This document shows, in pieces, positions 20,006 through 52,915 of a stretch of DNA of 64,000 nt. Under the pieces are notes generated by a model, which saw only the letters and a program-made list of their open reading frames with translations, was not told the DNA's origin and did no database searches. The stretch is from Chamaea fasciata. Lineage: Eukaryota; Chordata; Aves; Passeriformes; Sylviidae. The stretch lies in assembly GCA_029207755.1 (NCBI GenBank), contig JARCOQ010000002.1, positions 53,905,172 to 53,969,171 of the forward strand, read 5' to 3'. The position numbers and the translations under genes are program-made. The first letter of the stretch is position 1. Each line of letters opens with the position of its first letter.

Positions 20006-23000
20006 TCTGAGAAAGTACTTCTGTGCAACAAACAGCCAAAACAGTGTATTTAAACAAACATGTGTCCAGCAGCTACTGGAAAAGAGGCAGCTGTTCCTTA
20101 TGTTCCAATCCCTCATTGCTTATGCTAACACTGTTATTGATTGAAGTGTTATTGAATGGCACTGTTATTGAATTAACTGTATGTGTGAGCTGATCTGGAT
20201 TAAAAAAAGAAAAACTTTTTTTTTTTTTTTCATTAAGCTGTTTTCTAGCATGCTGTGGGTGGCACAGGGAAGGGATGGGACAGAGTTCGATCAGATTAAA
20301 CAGCACAAAGCCAAACCTGACTCAGCAAACTGGGAGAGAGATTACTTTGTAAAGCAAGCTGTGTTCCCTGATGCAATTTACAGCTCAGGTACATAACTGA
20401 GGGAGGCAGTGAGTCAGAGCAGCTGGGAACAAGAATGGTGGGACTAACCATGTTAGAGACAGGCCAGATTTATGTCAGATTTAAATAACTACACAGCTGT
20501 TCCCTAAGAAAAGCACTCATAGGGAAAGCAGGTTAGAAAAGCACAGAGTGTATTACAGCTTATTGAAAAGCAGCTACACAAGCAGAAAACATCCATCTTC
20601 CTGAGAATTTCATACACATGGTTCCCTAGCTGTGGAATTTACAGTATATTTGCATTTGCTTAGCAGAAGTATGAACTGGAAGATGTAAGGATTATATTTA
20701 AATACTTTACATTGCAAAGATGGCATTCAGAAGCTGGGTGGAATGTGACAGCAGTGCATGACACCAAGTCCTGCCAGCAACCTGGCTGAAACTTGAACTT
20801 GAAAGATTTTTCTTCTCTTGCATTTAAGCAGCTGGTTGTTAACCTTGAACACTGATACTGAAAATGTAACATTGTCAACTGTTTCCTTGCTTTTATTTTA
20901 GCAGAATTATTTCCTTGAAACCACATGCTTCCATTAAATGGCTCTCTTTTACCATAAATCATTGCTTGCTGTAATATGGCTTCATAAGCATTATTAATGG
21001 AAATAAGGCAAAGTGTTATATGTAGTTTTTATGTTGAAATGTAAATCACCTCTGATCACATTTACATATAGAAAGAATAATGGTGTGTGCAAGAGCGATA
21101 GGACAAATTAGAGCTGTACTACAGGTGTGCTGTCTTCATTGCTGGTTAATTATTTCTTTGGTGTGTACAGACAGGACTGAGTCATTGGAATGAGTGAAGG
21201 TGCTGAGACAATTCTGTTTTATTTGTAGCTTTGTCATTAACACTTTAAGTAACCTTGGGCAGTACATAGGTGGGTGAAGATGAATTGTGCTTTAGCTTCG
21301 ATTAAACTTCTGGGTGTGCTCAATCCTGGGGGTCCCTGAATCAGAAGAATATAAAAGTATCTGTTCCTTACCCATCTAGGATAGTACCTGGAGGTCCAGA
21401 ATGGATGTCTGGAATACAATAGGCAAGAAATCGTGACAGGGTTTCTGACTACTATTCTACAGCCATCTGTGGCTCAGTGACTTCTCAAGGCAGAGGTGGC
21501 TTCTGTGTATTTATTAATCCTCTTCATGTTTCTCTTCTTCAACCTACCAAGACTCCTCTTGAGCCCATGTAAATTTTCATCATTTGCAGCATCTGTGGCA
21601 AGGTGCTCCACATGTGAAAGATCATTTTTGCAAAGCAAATCCTTTTGCTTTCATTGAGTCTTTCACCTACCAGCCTTCCCTGGTTGAGAAGAGATGGTGA
21701 GTTAGTGATTAATGTTCAAACTGTATTCTGTAGAAAACTGCACCTATCCAGACCTGAGAGTGCACATATTAAAGGCCTGTTTGCTAGGACAGATGTCAGA
21801 ATCCTTGCAGGAGATACACCGGATAACCTTCAGGGAAGGACCCTGGATTGTCTTTTCTGTGTGACTGGGAGGAGAGATGGAATAACCTGTTCATATTGCA
21901 GATGGGTGCAGTGTTGTTAGATATGCCTGAGGATGCCCTTAGCAACCTACAGTTTGTTCAGAGACAACCATGATGAGTACTCCTGCAGACAAGCGATGCA
22001 GAGAGAATTCACCATCTGTAAGATGTGCAATGTAAGGCAACGTAGACACCACTGAAGGATTATTCTCTCTTTGCTTCAAAGTCAGTTTTTTTGCTCTGAC
22101 CTTGGCTGATTCTTCAGCTAAACCTGTTTACTCATCTACCATACCAAAAAGTGGGCTTTTCCCTCCTGTCTGGAGGGAAAAGTGTTCTGGAAAGCTCAGG
22201 GCGATTTTCTCCACAGGTACTAGGATGCTTTTTAAGCTCCTGATAAATCTCTTCTTGGAAATTTCCTACCCTCTGAGCTCATGGCCTTGACAGAGGCTTT
22301 CAGTTTTTCACTCTGATGTTCTTGGCAAGACCCTCTCTCCTGATGTTTTTCAACTATAAAGTATCAAGCAGTGAAACTTACAAGATCTGGGAAATAAATC
22401 AGATTGCACCACTGTCACTAGGTGAATGTGATAAATTCATAATAAAGCAAATTCATGTCTATTCATAGTGCCCGAGCTTTCCAGGATGCTTTATTTGGTC
22501 TCAAATAGGATGCTTTATTTGTCCTGCTTGTCTGTTAAAACTTCTTGGCTCCTTCTATCTCATTTGTAATTACTTTTTTCCTGCTTCTTTATAGTTTTAA
22601 ATACAGCTTTTCAGAGAGGGCCTTGATCCTGGGTTAAAAGTCTTATTCCGACTTTAGAAAGGAATCTCACAATTTTAAACTTTGAATAGGATGGAATCTA
22701 TTTCTGGAGATTTAGCAAAACCTCTGGATATCTGCTGGAATCCTACAATGTAGTCCTTGTGCAGTCTCTGCAATTGTGGGTCAGATACTGAACGAGGCTG
22801 AGTCTATACAAACCTGAGTGAGTTTCTCCTGGACTCACTAGGAATTTGTCTGGTTGTAGTGAAGAGTGTTCTCTTTTCTGGTGTGTCTAGCAAAGTAAAG
22901 AAAAGGTGAATGTGTCATTTCCAAGAATTGTTGTTTTTAAGGTTTTGAGTTGGGCTTACAACCACCTTTGTGCTGACAATCAGAACCAGGCGGTGGCACT

Positions 23001-24449
23001 GGTGATCAGACAGAAATCCAGGCATTTTTACAGTCCATCCCAGTTAAACAAGTTTTCACAGTCAAGAGGATATCAGATAATAAAACATTCAGATAAAGTT
23101 CTCCATACAGCTGTGTATCAAACTCTAGATAATGGCAGCAGCTGCCTCAGTCTTTCTAGAAGTCCTTCAATATTGCCAGCTATGTGACATTTCTTCTTTT
23201 GATGTATAAGGTAAAAACTATCTTCATCTCCAAACTGGAAGGATAAGTCACTTCTAGTGAGAAGAAGATACAGTAGTAGTTGTAATCTGAATGTTTTACA
23301 GCCATTTGCTAAGGCAAGAATTATGAGCCCAGAGAGAGTTGTCTAATTTTACTTCCAGTAGCAAGCAACTGAGTCAGGATTTAATCCCGGTTTCCTGACC
23401 TGCAGCCAGTACTTATCTCTGAACAGTAGCTTTGGGCTTTTAAGGTAAAGGTTTGACGTTTTGCCAAACATTTTGCCAAGATCCATTACATCCTCTTGTA
23501 AATGTTGTTGCAAATCCTTTCCAGGGCGGAGGTCATTCTGGGGAGTATCCTGGAGTTAGGAGATTTCTTTGTATGTGGAAATGGCATCCACGTACTGCCC
23601 TGTGACGAACTGCAGCAGGTCCTGTGACTAGTGAAGAGCCACCGTGTATACAGAGAGCAGAAAGAGAACAGAGTTCAAGTGCTTTTTCTTCCCCTTGGCT
23701 GGAAGAAATATTTTATCAGCTGTGGTGGGAAATCTTGGATGGTCTATCCAAATTTTGCAGCTGCTTACAGGTTCAGTGATACATATTCCTACCTTGTGTG
23801 TCTGAACACATAGGTGCAGAGCTAAGCACTCTGCAGAGCTCACTGCAGTGCTAACAGGTGACAATAACACTAGGTCAGCGGGGGACCAGGAGCAAAATAA
23901 CTGAACCAGAATTAGTCCATCTTTTGCAATACTCACCCAAGGAGAAGTTATGATAATGCATTTTCAGTTTCAGAACAAAAAGAGGCAACTCATTCAGTTC
24001 TTTATTGGATAATTCAAGTTACAAGACTCAAGAAGAATCACAGCTCCAACATGGTTTTCCTTCACATCAGATCTTGCATTGATATTTACATTGTATGAAA
24101 ATAACTGCATTTTCCCTTATTATTGGTAGATGACATTCTTGTTCCAATTTCCCAGGCCAATGCTATTTTCCTAATTACCATTTTGTTTTAAAGGAAAAAG
24201 CTTTGCCTCCTTGTGAATCACAAGGTCTGGTCACAAGTTTCTGCAGGGACACCTGTCCCCTGCTTCAGTTCCTTAGTGACCTGAGTCAACGCCACCGAAG
24301 TAAAAGTACAGACACCGAATTGCAGAGGGGGAGGTGCAGTGTGGAGCTGGGGGAGGCAGAAATGGGGGTTTTGGCATGGGGAAGGGGCCTGGAATGGGTG
24401 GGAGGAAGGAGCTGCAAGATACCTAGAAATACAAGTTTTCATTTCAGTC

Positions 24450-24720
24450 ATAGAACCACTGAATGATTTGGGTTGGAAAGGACATTAAAGATTATCTAAT
24501 TGCAACCCTCTGCAATGGGCAGGGACACCTTCCAAGACACCAGGTTACTCAAAGCCCCATCCAGCCTGGCCTTGAACACTTTCAGGGATGGGGCACCCAC
24601 AGCTCCGAGAAACCTGTTCCAGTGCTTCCCACCCTCACAACAGAGAATTTCTCCCTTCTGTCTAATCTAAACCTGCTGTCTTCCACTTTAAAACCATTCC
24701 CCCTTGTCTTATGCAAGAAT
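24450..24720 (-). mobile_element. CR1 LINE 3' end, minus orientation, upstream of SUCLA2
   Basis: Reverse-oriented CR1 terminus: 'catagaaccactgaatgatt', 'tgggttggaaaggacattaa', 'aaagccccatccagcctggc', 'cttgaacactttcagggatg', 'acctgttccagtgcttccca', 'ctaatctaaacctgctgtct'. It lies about 430 bases upstream of the SUCLA2 start codon, just outside the CpG island. Confidence 0.9.
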
Positions 24721-25076
24721 GGGTGTGTTTGCGTTGTTGCAAGGAAACACCTCGAAGTACGAAACCAAAAAAGTAATCCTCAAGGGTGAAAGTACTGAAA
24801 GTTCTTCCATTCTGAAGCTGAGCTGGGAGAGAGTGTGGACGTGGCTTAAGGGAGCTGTGCCCCTTTCCTCCGTTTTAACACAGGTGGTGCCAGCCGAGGC
24901 CGATGCGGTCGGAAGCTTGTGGCCGGATTACAACCCACTTAGGATCCTTGCGAAGCAAAACGAACCTTTATTAAAACCAAAACGGTGGGAAGAACGAGAG
25001 GCCGGGAAGCGCCCCTCAGGGCCCCTCCTCCCGGCGCCGGGCGGGCGTCATTGCGGGGGCGGGGCCGCGCGCGGCG

Positions 25077-25083
25077 CTTCCTG
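25077..25083. promoter_or_regulatory. Candidate ETS/GABP (NRF-2) site
   Basis: CTTCCTG is the reverse complement of an ETS GGAAG core, 69 bases upstream of the SUCLA2 start codon. This is a motif match only. Confidence 0.4.
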
Positions 25084-25105
25084 CCCCCGCCCCGGCGCGA
25101 GTGCG

Positions 25106-25115
25106 GCGCGTGCGC
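25106..25115. promoter_or_regulatory. Candidate NRF-1 site
   Basis: GCGCGTGCGC matches the core of the NRF-1 consensus (GCGC-R-TGCGC form), 37 bases upstream of the SUCLA2 ATG. NRF-1 is a known activator of nuclear-encoded mitochondrial genes, which fits, but binding is inferred. Confidence 0.5.
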
Positions 25116-25151
25116 GCTGCCAGGGGCACCCGAGGGCGAAGGGGCTCGGCC

Positions 25152-44581
<19,430 letters not shown>

Positions 44582-44875
44582 GCTGGGAAATGTCATGCCA
44601 GTGTCTAACAAGTTCTCTGAAATACTGTGTTCTGTGGGAAATTTTTAATTTTTCTTTTGTGTGGAGGTTTTGATTGACAGGCGCACAAACTGAAGCATCT
44701 GGTCTTTAATGTTAACATTCAGAATGGTCAGAATTCTTGTAAAAGTGTGTATTGCTGATATTTAGTCTTTTTAGTTGTTATTCTCAAGCCTCCAGCTTCT
44801 GCTGCAGAATGTCACTTGCAATATACTTCTGCGTTGTCTAGGGTAAAGCTTCTGGTTGAAAAAATAATTATTCTG

Positions 44876-44881
44876 AATAAA
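44876..44881 (+). terminator. SUCLA2: SUCLA2 polyadenylation signal, proximal
   Basis: AATAAA, 295 bases after the stop codon. Confidence 0.55.
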
Positions 44882-45280
44882 TTTTGAAGTTACTTTACTT
44901 GTAAATTTGTATTAGCCTTGGTTAAAAGTAAATATGACTGGATTATCTAGTTGTCCATGTGGAAGAATGTATTGAAACGGTATTTTATGTTGGAGACATT
45001 TGTACTTAGCAGTATAATGGACATGAGCAAACCAATCATTATTTATGAACAGATGCATTTGAACTTGATCAGAAATATTTTTAGAAGTCCTTCATTGAAG
45101 TGGCTGGTAACTCTTCTGGACAACGTGTTAAATCACTACAAAATATACTGTAGCACTTAGATTTTCACAATTTCTGGTCCTCACGAAAGAGCATTGTGTA
45201 GTTTTATATACAAACAAGCATTTACCAAGCTTCAAGAAGACAGGATAAATAGAGAATTAAAATGTCTATTGTACATCGCT

Positions 45281-45302
45281 AATAAAATTGTACATTAATA
45301 AA
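45281..45302 (+). terminator. SUCLA2: SUCLA2 polyadenylation signal pair, distal
   Basis: Two AATAAA hexamers at 45281-45286 and 45297-45302, with T-rich sequence downstream. This is a plausible main 3' end about 740 bases after the stop. Confidence 0.55.
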
Positions 45303-48300
45303 GTATCTCCCAAAACTTTTACTCTCTTGCTTTTATATGTTACCATTTTGATAAATTGCATATAGTCAGGGATACAGCTGTAATTTAAGACAGCAAACTA
45401 AAACCTTTTTAGAAGTAAAGTTGTAGTGCCGCATATGTTAATTTTTTTCCTCCCTGAAATGTGCTGTGTGATTAAAACCACGTGAACTCTTGTTGAAAAG
45501 CTTGGACAGATATCATCATGTGATATCTTGCTAAAATATATCTCATCTCTGCATAAATAAATACACAGGAAATTGTTGCTTCTTGGGGAAATATTGCTTC
45601 TACTAACAAATGACCATTAATTTTTGTCACTTTACTTGATTTTCACATTACATTGAACTTGGAACTTGGATGATGATCCATTTGCTGCTTAGTTTCCAAA
45701 TGAGCACTCATTTTGTGTTTGTATTTTGTAGGCTTTTTTGTTTGAAATGTTATTTTCTTGGCTAATGATAGTGTAGTTTTATCTGGAAATAATGAAGCCA
45801 CCTCTGTGGTGGGCATTCAGAATGGGAAATCATACAGTGATGAACTAAGGGCTTAAAAGGATTATATGAAATGTAAGAAAATCAGTAGTGTGCTTATGAA
45901 GAAGTGGGGTATTAAATGAAAAAACTTTATACTAGCATAGTGTATTTCAGTAATCTTTTTGGCAGTAGTAAAGAAAATCAGCAGAAGTTAAATTATCTCC
46001 AAATTTAAACTGGATTATTTTTGATCCTAGCTGTTCTCTCACAACTGAATACTGTGTGCTGTTGATCCAGCATGCTAAATTGGGCTTGTGGATGTGCTTA
46101 GAATTACTTTTATTCAGTAGCCTTGAATTGAATTACAGAGATGATTAGCTTGAATACATCTGTTAAGCATTGAATAATTTAGAGAACATAATAAAATTTT
46201 AGCATGTGTGTTTGCTTCTAGCTTTTTTCTGTTTACTTCAAAATCTTTGTGAATTGCTAATGTTAAATGGAAATCATCTTTTCACAAAAATCTGTAGTGG
46301 AATGGAGGCAAAACTAGATCCTGCTGCTGATCCAGGATTTGCTTATACCCTGCTTGAATTGTTAAATGTAGTTGAGTAGGAGAGAGGGAGCCAAGGCCAA
46401 GTCACGTCCATCTTTGAGAGGAATGTAAAATACTGATGTTCTCAGTAATGTGTTTACTAGTAGCAGACTTGTCAAAGCAGTATTTTGCAATTAGGCCATT
46501 TCTAAAGCAAGCCCATAGTATTCCTTTAACAATGAATGTGGAATATTTGTAGTCCAAATACTTCCTAACTGGATAAAGTGGAATTTCCCATTGGAATTGG
46601 TAGTAAGGGGCTGCAGATGGTGTTACAGACAGGATGGGAGACATGGGAAGTGTGTGACCAGTAATATGGAAGACTGTGACCAGGACAGCGTATGTGGTGT
46701 ATATAGGTGTCAGGCATGGCCCTTTCCAATGATGGGTCTGGAAACATTCTCTTTTATTTCACATAGTGAATAAACAGCATTAAGGGTTGACTCATTGGTG
46801 GTAAGTATCTTGAAACTAACTAGGCATATGGAGATTGCTTTAGTTAAGGTATGAGAGTGCTATGGGATCTTTTAATTACATGTATGTTTTAAACATTCTT
46901 CAGGCTGTTTTGCCTAAATCAAAGCATGTTGCAACCAAACAATGCTAGTTCATTTGGTATTTAGTTGATAATTTAAAGTCTGAAAGCTGATGTATTGGAA
47001 TCTACTTAAAGCCTTATAGACAACCTCCTTACCCATACTGTGTTGCAATGTTAATAATCAAAAGGTGCGTAGAAATGGAGACTTGCTAAAAGTAGTTTGT
47101 AAAGCCAGAAGCAAAATTCCTAACAATGGAATCACAACATGAAAAATGTGTGAGCAGCTTCTTGCAGATGAGAGCTTCAGAGGAGCAGGAATTTTAATGA
47201 CAGTAGTTTATATTAGATGAATTGCTGTCTTTTGATGCAGTTGTTACCAGTGCAGACTTTTGTAACTGTTTTTGAAATATCATGAAAGTAAACATCTTTT
47301 CATAAAAGTAATGTAACCACTACTAGTTGTGAAATTCAGAAATTAGCTGGTCTCATGTTCCACAGCAACCTCAAGTGTTGGACTCAGGGCACTTTGTGGC
47401 AAATGTGCTTGAAGACAGCTCTGGTGAAAGTTAAGGGTCAAACTTACTTCCTAAATATTAAGTATTAAATTACTTCCTAAAATATTAAGTGTATTTTTTC
47501 AAATGTATTGTCTACTCCACCAATTCTATTTACTGTATTAATCCACTTTCCACTGTGATGCTTTGGTGAAATAGTTGACCTTCATGGAAAAACACAGTAG
47601 AATTTTAAGTAGTGACAGTATAGATACTGTTGGGGGATGTAGTCAGATTTAGTTAAACCAATTCTTATGCTAGATTCCACTGTTGGAACAGCTGTGAAGA
47701 AAAGTATAAAAAATGGAAGCTCTGGAGGAGCTGGGAATAAAGCTGTGTTTCAAACTACTAATGGGTCTAATGCAGTTAATGTGGCAGAAGGCCTGTATGT
47801 AAACACCTTGAAAAAAAAACTCCCTGCAGCTAGGAGGAAAACTCTGATTTCATGGAAATGGAACTGCTAAACTTCAAATAACTAGCTGGCTTCTTACCAT
47901 GTGCAGATGGAAGTGTCACCCTGGCTTTAATGGAGGCTTAATTGAAGCTAAGACTACCCTATTGAAAAATAAATACTGAAATTCAGATGTCAGGCTGATA
48001 CAAACAAAGGAGAAAGTTAATGTAGGATGTGCGTGAAGCAGCAGCTCACCTTTGAGCTGTGTGAGGGCTGCAGGGATAAGGTGGTGAATTGCTGCTATTT
48101 TTTAGTGAGGGAACCTGTGCCTCAGTCTACCAAGGCTTGCTTCTAAATCCTGATTTCAGTTTGCCTGGTGAACTTCTTTGCCTAACAGAGGCTATCATTT
48201 GCAGGTGGTGTTTTCCAACTGCTGTACCCCAGCTGAGGGAAGCTGCAGCTTAAGAAAATGTCTGTACTGGCCAGTGTTCTGAGAAAGATGTGTTCCATGG

Positions 48301-49559
48301 TTTTCATCTTGTGAGGGCAGATAGGGAAGATGTAAATGGTGTAGCTTGACCTCCTTAGTGAACAGAGGCTGGGGCCGAAGAGCAGGAGACACCAACTGTT
48401 CTCCCCAGCAAGTTGCTGGCAGTTAAAGTACCAAACACCCGAGAAAGGAAGAGTTCATCACTGGATTTAATTTGAAGCCTGGCTGTTCCAGCCTGTCTAG
48501 GTAGACATTTGGCGGCCTTGGAGCATACTGACTGCAAAACTTCAAATGAATTGTAAATATCACTGAAATTCAGTTACTGCTGTTCTGCATAACAGGGCCT
48601 GACTTCAAGGTCAGGTGAAGTAGTGAGGGATACCTCAGAAAGGTGTTAGATAGAGATAAGTAGAAATGATGCCTCACAAATATACTCTCCTGTTCAACAG
48701 TGATTTGGGGTTTAGAGTATTGTTAGAGGTTGACATAAATGAGGCAAAACCCACTCAAAACTGGCAGTAGCTACACCTTGGAGTTTCTATTCTGCAGGTG
48801 AGCTTTAGCACATTAGGCACATTTATTTTCATTTTAGGTGAATAGCTGAAACACCCTGAAAACCAAATTACACTTTTAAAGGACAGTTGGGATCAATAGT
48901 TTTGTGAGATTAGTATGTCATAATGAAGCAATTCTTAAAATGCAGTGAAAGATTTTTCTTCAAACGTGTTAAAGTGCCAGAACCTAGTGAAGGGCCCATG
49001 CACATAGTTCTGTTGCTTGGTTTGTGACTTTTTCCCCCTCTTCATTTACAACTGAGCAACCAACTTTCATGAACAGGAAATCCTGAGGCAGTTGTGTTTT
49101 TTACCATATGGAACAGGGAACAAAGAAGTAAAGTTGCTCAGTTGTGGTGGCTGATATGAGGCCAGTAAAATTTTTACTCACAAGAATAAAATCTGAAGGA
49201 CAGAACTTACTGAGAATTGATTTTTGATGAAGGGTTTTTTGGTTTAATTGTTTTTACCTGACTCCAAATTTCATTTGTTAAAATAGAAGAAACTTTACAG
49301 CTGTCTAAGAGACAGAGCAAGTGTGCCAGCAATAGATATACAGCAAGGGGGATAGTATTTCCCTGACAAAGAGTTGTGGTCTTACCTGTCTGCAGGGCAG
49401 GTTATTTCAGGATGGTGTCTTGAAATAGGCAGTAATTAGCTCCCTGGCTCCAGGAAGGCAGAAATTCAGAGTGCAGGAAGAGAGCCTGAGGCACTGTGTG
49501 CTGAACTTTCCAACATTTCTGATAATTCAGTTTCCTTAAGGGAAATTCACAGTGTTGAA

Positions 49560-49612
49560 TTTTTTTTGTTGTTGTTGTTTGTTTTGGGAATTTGTTATTG
49601 TTGTTGTTGTTA
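49560..49612. repeat. TTG-rich microsatellite
   Basis: An interrupted (TTG)n tract with two TTGTTGTTGTTG blocks. It explains the Asn/Thr runs in the minus-strand open frame there. Confidence 0.8.
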
Positions 49613-52600
49613 AGGTCTTTTTCCCCCCTTACCCTCACTTTCTTCTGGACTTGTGCTCTGGACTTAAATGATCTTGTTTGGGCTCCATCTGCACCCAAGT
49701 TCAAAAACACTGAGGGGCCTTGTCTGTGTTCCTGTTTGCCTGCAGTTTCTCTCCTGCTGTAGCTTCTGCTGCTGCTGATAGAAATCTTCACTAGTCTGTC
49801 CTTTTCTTTGCAATGATGGCCAGTTTCTGCAACATTCAAGGGAAATGAGAAGGGATCTGAGTGGGTACAGCCTCATTAAAAGACTTACCTGCAAATAACG
49901 TGAAACTACTGTTTGTATTTGTGCTGTTGTTTTTATACTTCATCCAGATTCTGAGAGTGAGAACATGCCAGTAGTTTCATAACTCTGTGTGTTTGTGTGC
50001 ATATATGTGCATGTGTATGTACAAACATGCTGAGATTAATACATAGGAGTTTGTGAACAGTGTATCCGTTTGCATGCTGTAGCGCTCTGCTCCTAATAAC
50101 TTTGTTACCCAATTAAATGCTGCTTGCAGCAGGCCTGGGTTGGCAGAGCTGTTGGTAGCTTTCAGTGTGCTCAGCACTTGGGAAGTTCAGGCTGTAGCAA
50201 GAATGGAGTTCACTGGAAAATAACATCATTCATGAAAGACAAAGCCAGATTTGGGGGTCCTCAGTTCCATGAGTTAGTAGTAAGAGTGCTCACCTCTTTT
50301 TTTTCTACACTTTTGACCTTTCCTGAACTAGGCAACATCAAGTCTTTTCTATAAAACGAGTCATACCAGGTGTGGGTTGTGACCTGATTGCTTGGCTTGG
50401 ATGGATCTACCCAGTGTGGCTGGGCAGGTGGGCAGTATTCATGGTCCTTGCAAAGTTGGCTGATGATGGAAGGCCTAAAGCTGCTTCCTGCCTGGCAAAC
50501 TCCAGCAGCGATTTTCAGTATTTACTAGCTGCTTTTCCCTTTTCTCTGAACTAATCATGTAACTTGTTCAGGAAAATAGCACATGTGCTTCTGATGTTTT
50601 CCTTATATTCCCTTTAATTTACCATGAATCTAAAGGTAAGCGAGCTGCAGGGTTGTCTTTGCAATAGAAGCAAGACAAATAAAAAAATTGAAAGGAGCTA
50701 TATCTATTGGAATATGCAACTGTGGGATACTGAGTGGTGCCCTCATTCCTGTCAGAAAACTGATGTACCCTTTGCCCTCCTTGTCTCCCTGGCATGACTT
50801 CAACCTATCATTGTCATGACAGGTCTGTTGCAGTTTGGAGCAGCCCCATGAGCAGTGTCTGTAGATCACACATGATTACCTCTGACACCTGCCACTTCCT
50901 TTCCTCCAAGAGAATTGCAACCATGACCTCTAATCAGACTGGGTCCTTGAAATAAAATCACTTGGAGCAAATCCATTTCAAAGAAAATGGATTAAAAGCA
51001 GCTCCTGTTCTTGGTGCTCTTGTAAGGAAACTAATGCCAGTACAGCACAGCTCTCTGACAGACACAGTGACAGCTTGATACTATTCTACTTTAAAAAAGA
51101 TAACCAGGAAAAACCTCTCTACCCCCAACCCCTCCCATATTACAGTTTTCTGGTGTTAGTTCCTTGCATTTGTAGAAGCTCCACTGCATGTTCTGTGTGT
51201 TTAAAGCACACTACTCTCCTCCTTTGCTTGTTCTTTTTCTTTGACTTCCCTGCTGCTTTCTGGCAGCTTTCCTCTATGCGTCCTCTGTGTTGCTTTGTCA
51301 ATTGATTGTTTCCCCCCCACATCTCTCTGTCAAGATTCTGTCTTCCAAGCTGACTGTTGTTCCATGACTGGGCATCAGTCTGCTTGTGGGAGGTGATGAG
51401 AGACTGCCTTTGCAGCACTTATTAAACTGTCTCTATGCTGACTCATGAAATCTTTTGCTTTTCTTCACCCTACCCTTTCTCCCCTCCCACTGGGGAGGGG
51501 GCCTGAGCGGCTGTGTGGATGCTGTGTCACTGTGGAAAGATCCTGCTTGAAATGTGTTGCTCTACCAATCCAAAAGACTGTTTATTCAAAGCTCACTTGG
51601 AATAGATATGTTGCGAAGACCCATTTAAGTTAAAAAAGGCTTCCTTCTAAATATGTACAGCTGTGTCTTAAAGTGAAGGTTCCTAGTTTGGCTTTTGGTG
51701 GTTTTTTTGTTTGGTTTTGTTTTTTAAAGTTGTTAGGTTACACAGCAGTTGTTGGTGTGATCCTCAGGTCAAAAGAAAGATGCCTGTTTTCCACCTAGCT
51801 TTTTGTAAGTGGTTAAGCTGCTAGACGCTAGTGCTGTCTATTTGTTTTGAAGTCACAGGCTGTGTTTCACAGGAAAATGATTACTACTCCCCTGACCTAA
51901 GACTTGGCACAGAGTGGGCCATTGAGATCTGAATTGCTTATTTTTGTAGCAATTGACCCACACTTGAACATGACCCATCCATCTCAGTGTGTGCTTGAGT
52001 TTTGTGCTAGATGGTGTGGTGTCAGGAGTGTTTCCTCTCTTCTTTTTTGTATGCTTGACCTCACCATCACTTATTCATTTCTTTCATATCTTTGTGATTA
52101 AGTTGCTTGGGTGTCCTAGTTGGAATCAGGGCTCTGTATTACTTAACCATAGCACACAGATGGGAATACATAGTTCCTGCTCATTTATTTCCAATTCAAC
52201 TAGAATAAAGGGGGAGCAAAAGGTTCATTTGCCATGGAGTGATAAACGACAATAATAGGAGCACGGTGCCTTTTTCCCAGCCCCTTTCGTTTAGCTGTTC
52301 CTGCTCTCTTCAGATTTCATTGGAGATGACTTTTCTTCAATTTTTAACATTCATCTTCACAAGTCAAGGCATCTCCCAGCCACCCTCTGTTTATCAGCCA
52401 CTTCCTTGTTCTTTCTTAAAAGTAAAGCTAAATCCAGGTCACTTACCTTTCTGAAGTGCTGTCTCACCCAAAATCCCACCTGGCCTCCCTTGCTGGTGGG
52501 TAACTGCTTGAAGTAGTTGTGATCTGTATTCTCTTTACAGAAGACATCCTGCTGAAGAGGGAGCAAGGTCATGCCCTGGTTTGTCCTGACTCTAACTTCA

Positions 52601-52878
52601 GCTGCATTTGTGAAGAGAGGGTGTTCACATTAAATGTACTGATGGCATAAAGCTGGGGGTGCCACATGTGCATTTGAAGGTGAGAGCATAATTCAAAATT
52701 AATTTAAAGGGCGAAATATGAGAAACAAAATTAGGTGTTTCAGCTGAACAGTGTAACAAACACTAGGGAACCAGTGGCCAGATGGCAGTTGCAGAAAAGG
52801 AGGAGAGCTGGACAGCTGAGGCGTATTATTGTGGAAAAGGAATGCATTTTAAAGGGATGAGTCGAGAAGTATTCCTCT

Positions 52879-52915
52879 ACTGAGTAGAGTTATGCTCAGT
52901 ATAACTCTACTCAGT
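52879..52915. repeat. Perfect 15-bp inverted repeat (hairpin)
   Basis: The left arm ACTGAGTAGAGTTAT (52879-52893), a seven-base loop GCTCAGT, and the exact reverse complement at 52901-52915. The flanks do not pair. Confidence 0.95.

Larger units (their letters stand above)
17901..24449. other. Divergent intergenic region between NUDT15 and SUCLA2
   Basis: No coding region is supported. Contents: the tail of the NUDT15 CpG island, an A-run near 19,172, an AT-only tract with a perfect hairpin (19,750-20,005), T-runs near 20,217-20,231, and moderately AT-rich unique sequence. About 21,590-21,660 vaguely resembles an ancient interspersed repeat ('ctgtggcaaggtgctccaca'), but I cannot assign it. 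Confidence 0.55.
44582..45320 (+). other. SUCLA2: SUCLA2 3' UTR
   Basis: AT-rich untranslated sequence with AATAAA signals at 44876, 45281 and 45297. A further AATAAA at 46190-46195 is followed by a GT-rich run and could serve a longer isoform. Confidence 0.65.

Noticed and set aside
21540..21700. Possible ancient interspersed repeat ('ctgtggcaaggtgctccaca')
   Set aside because: The resemblance is to a half-remembered consensus and is too short to call a family.
47667..47870. A 67-codon Gly/Ser/Asn-rich open frame
   Set aside because: No splice context, no family resemblance, and a length expected by chance in 64 kb.
49402..49839. A 145-codon minus-strand open frame with Asn and Thr runs
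   Set aside because: The runs come from the TTG microsatellite, and the rest resembles no protein I know.
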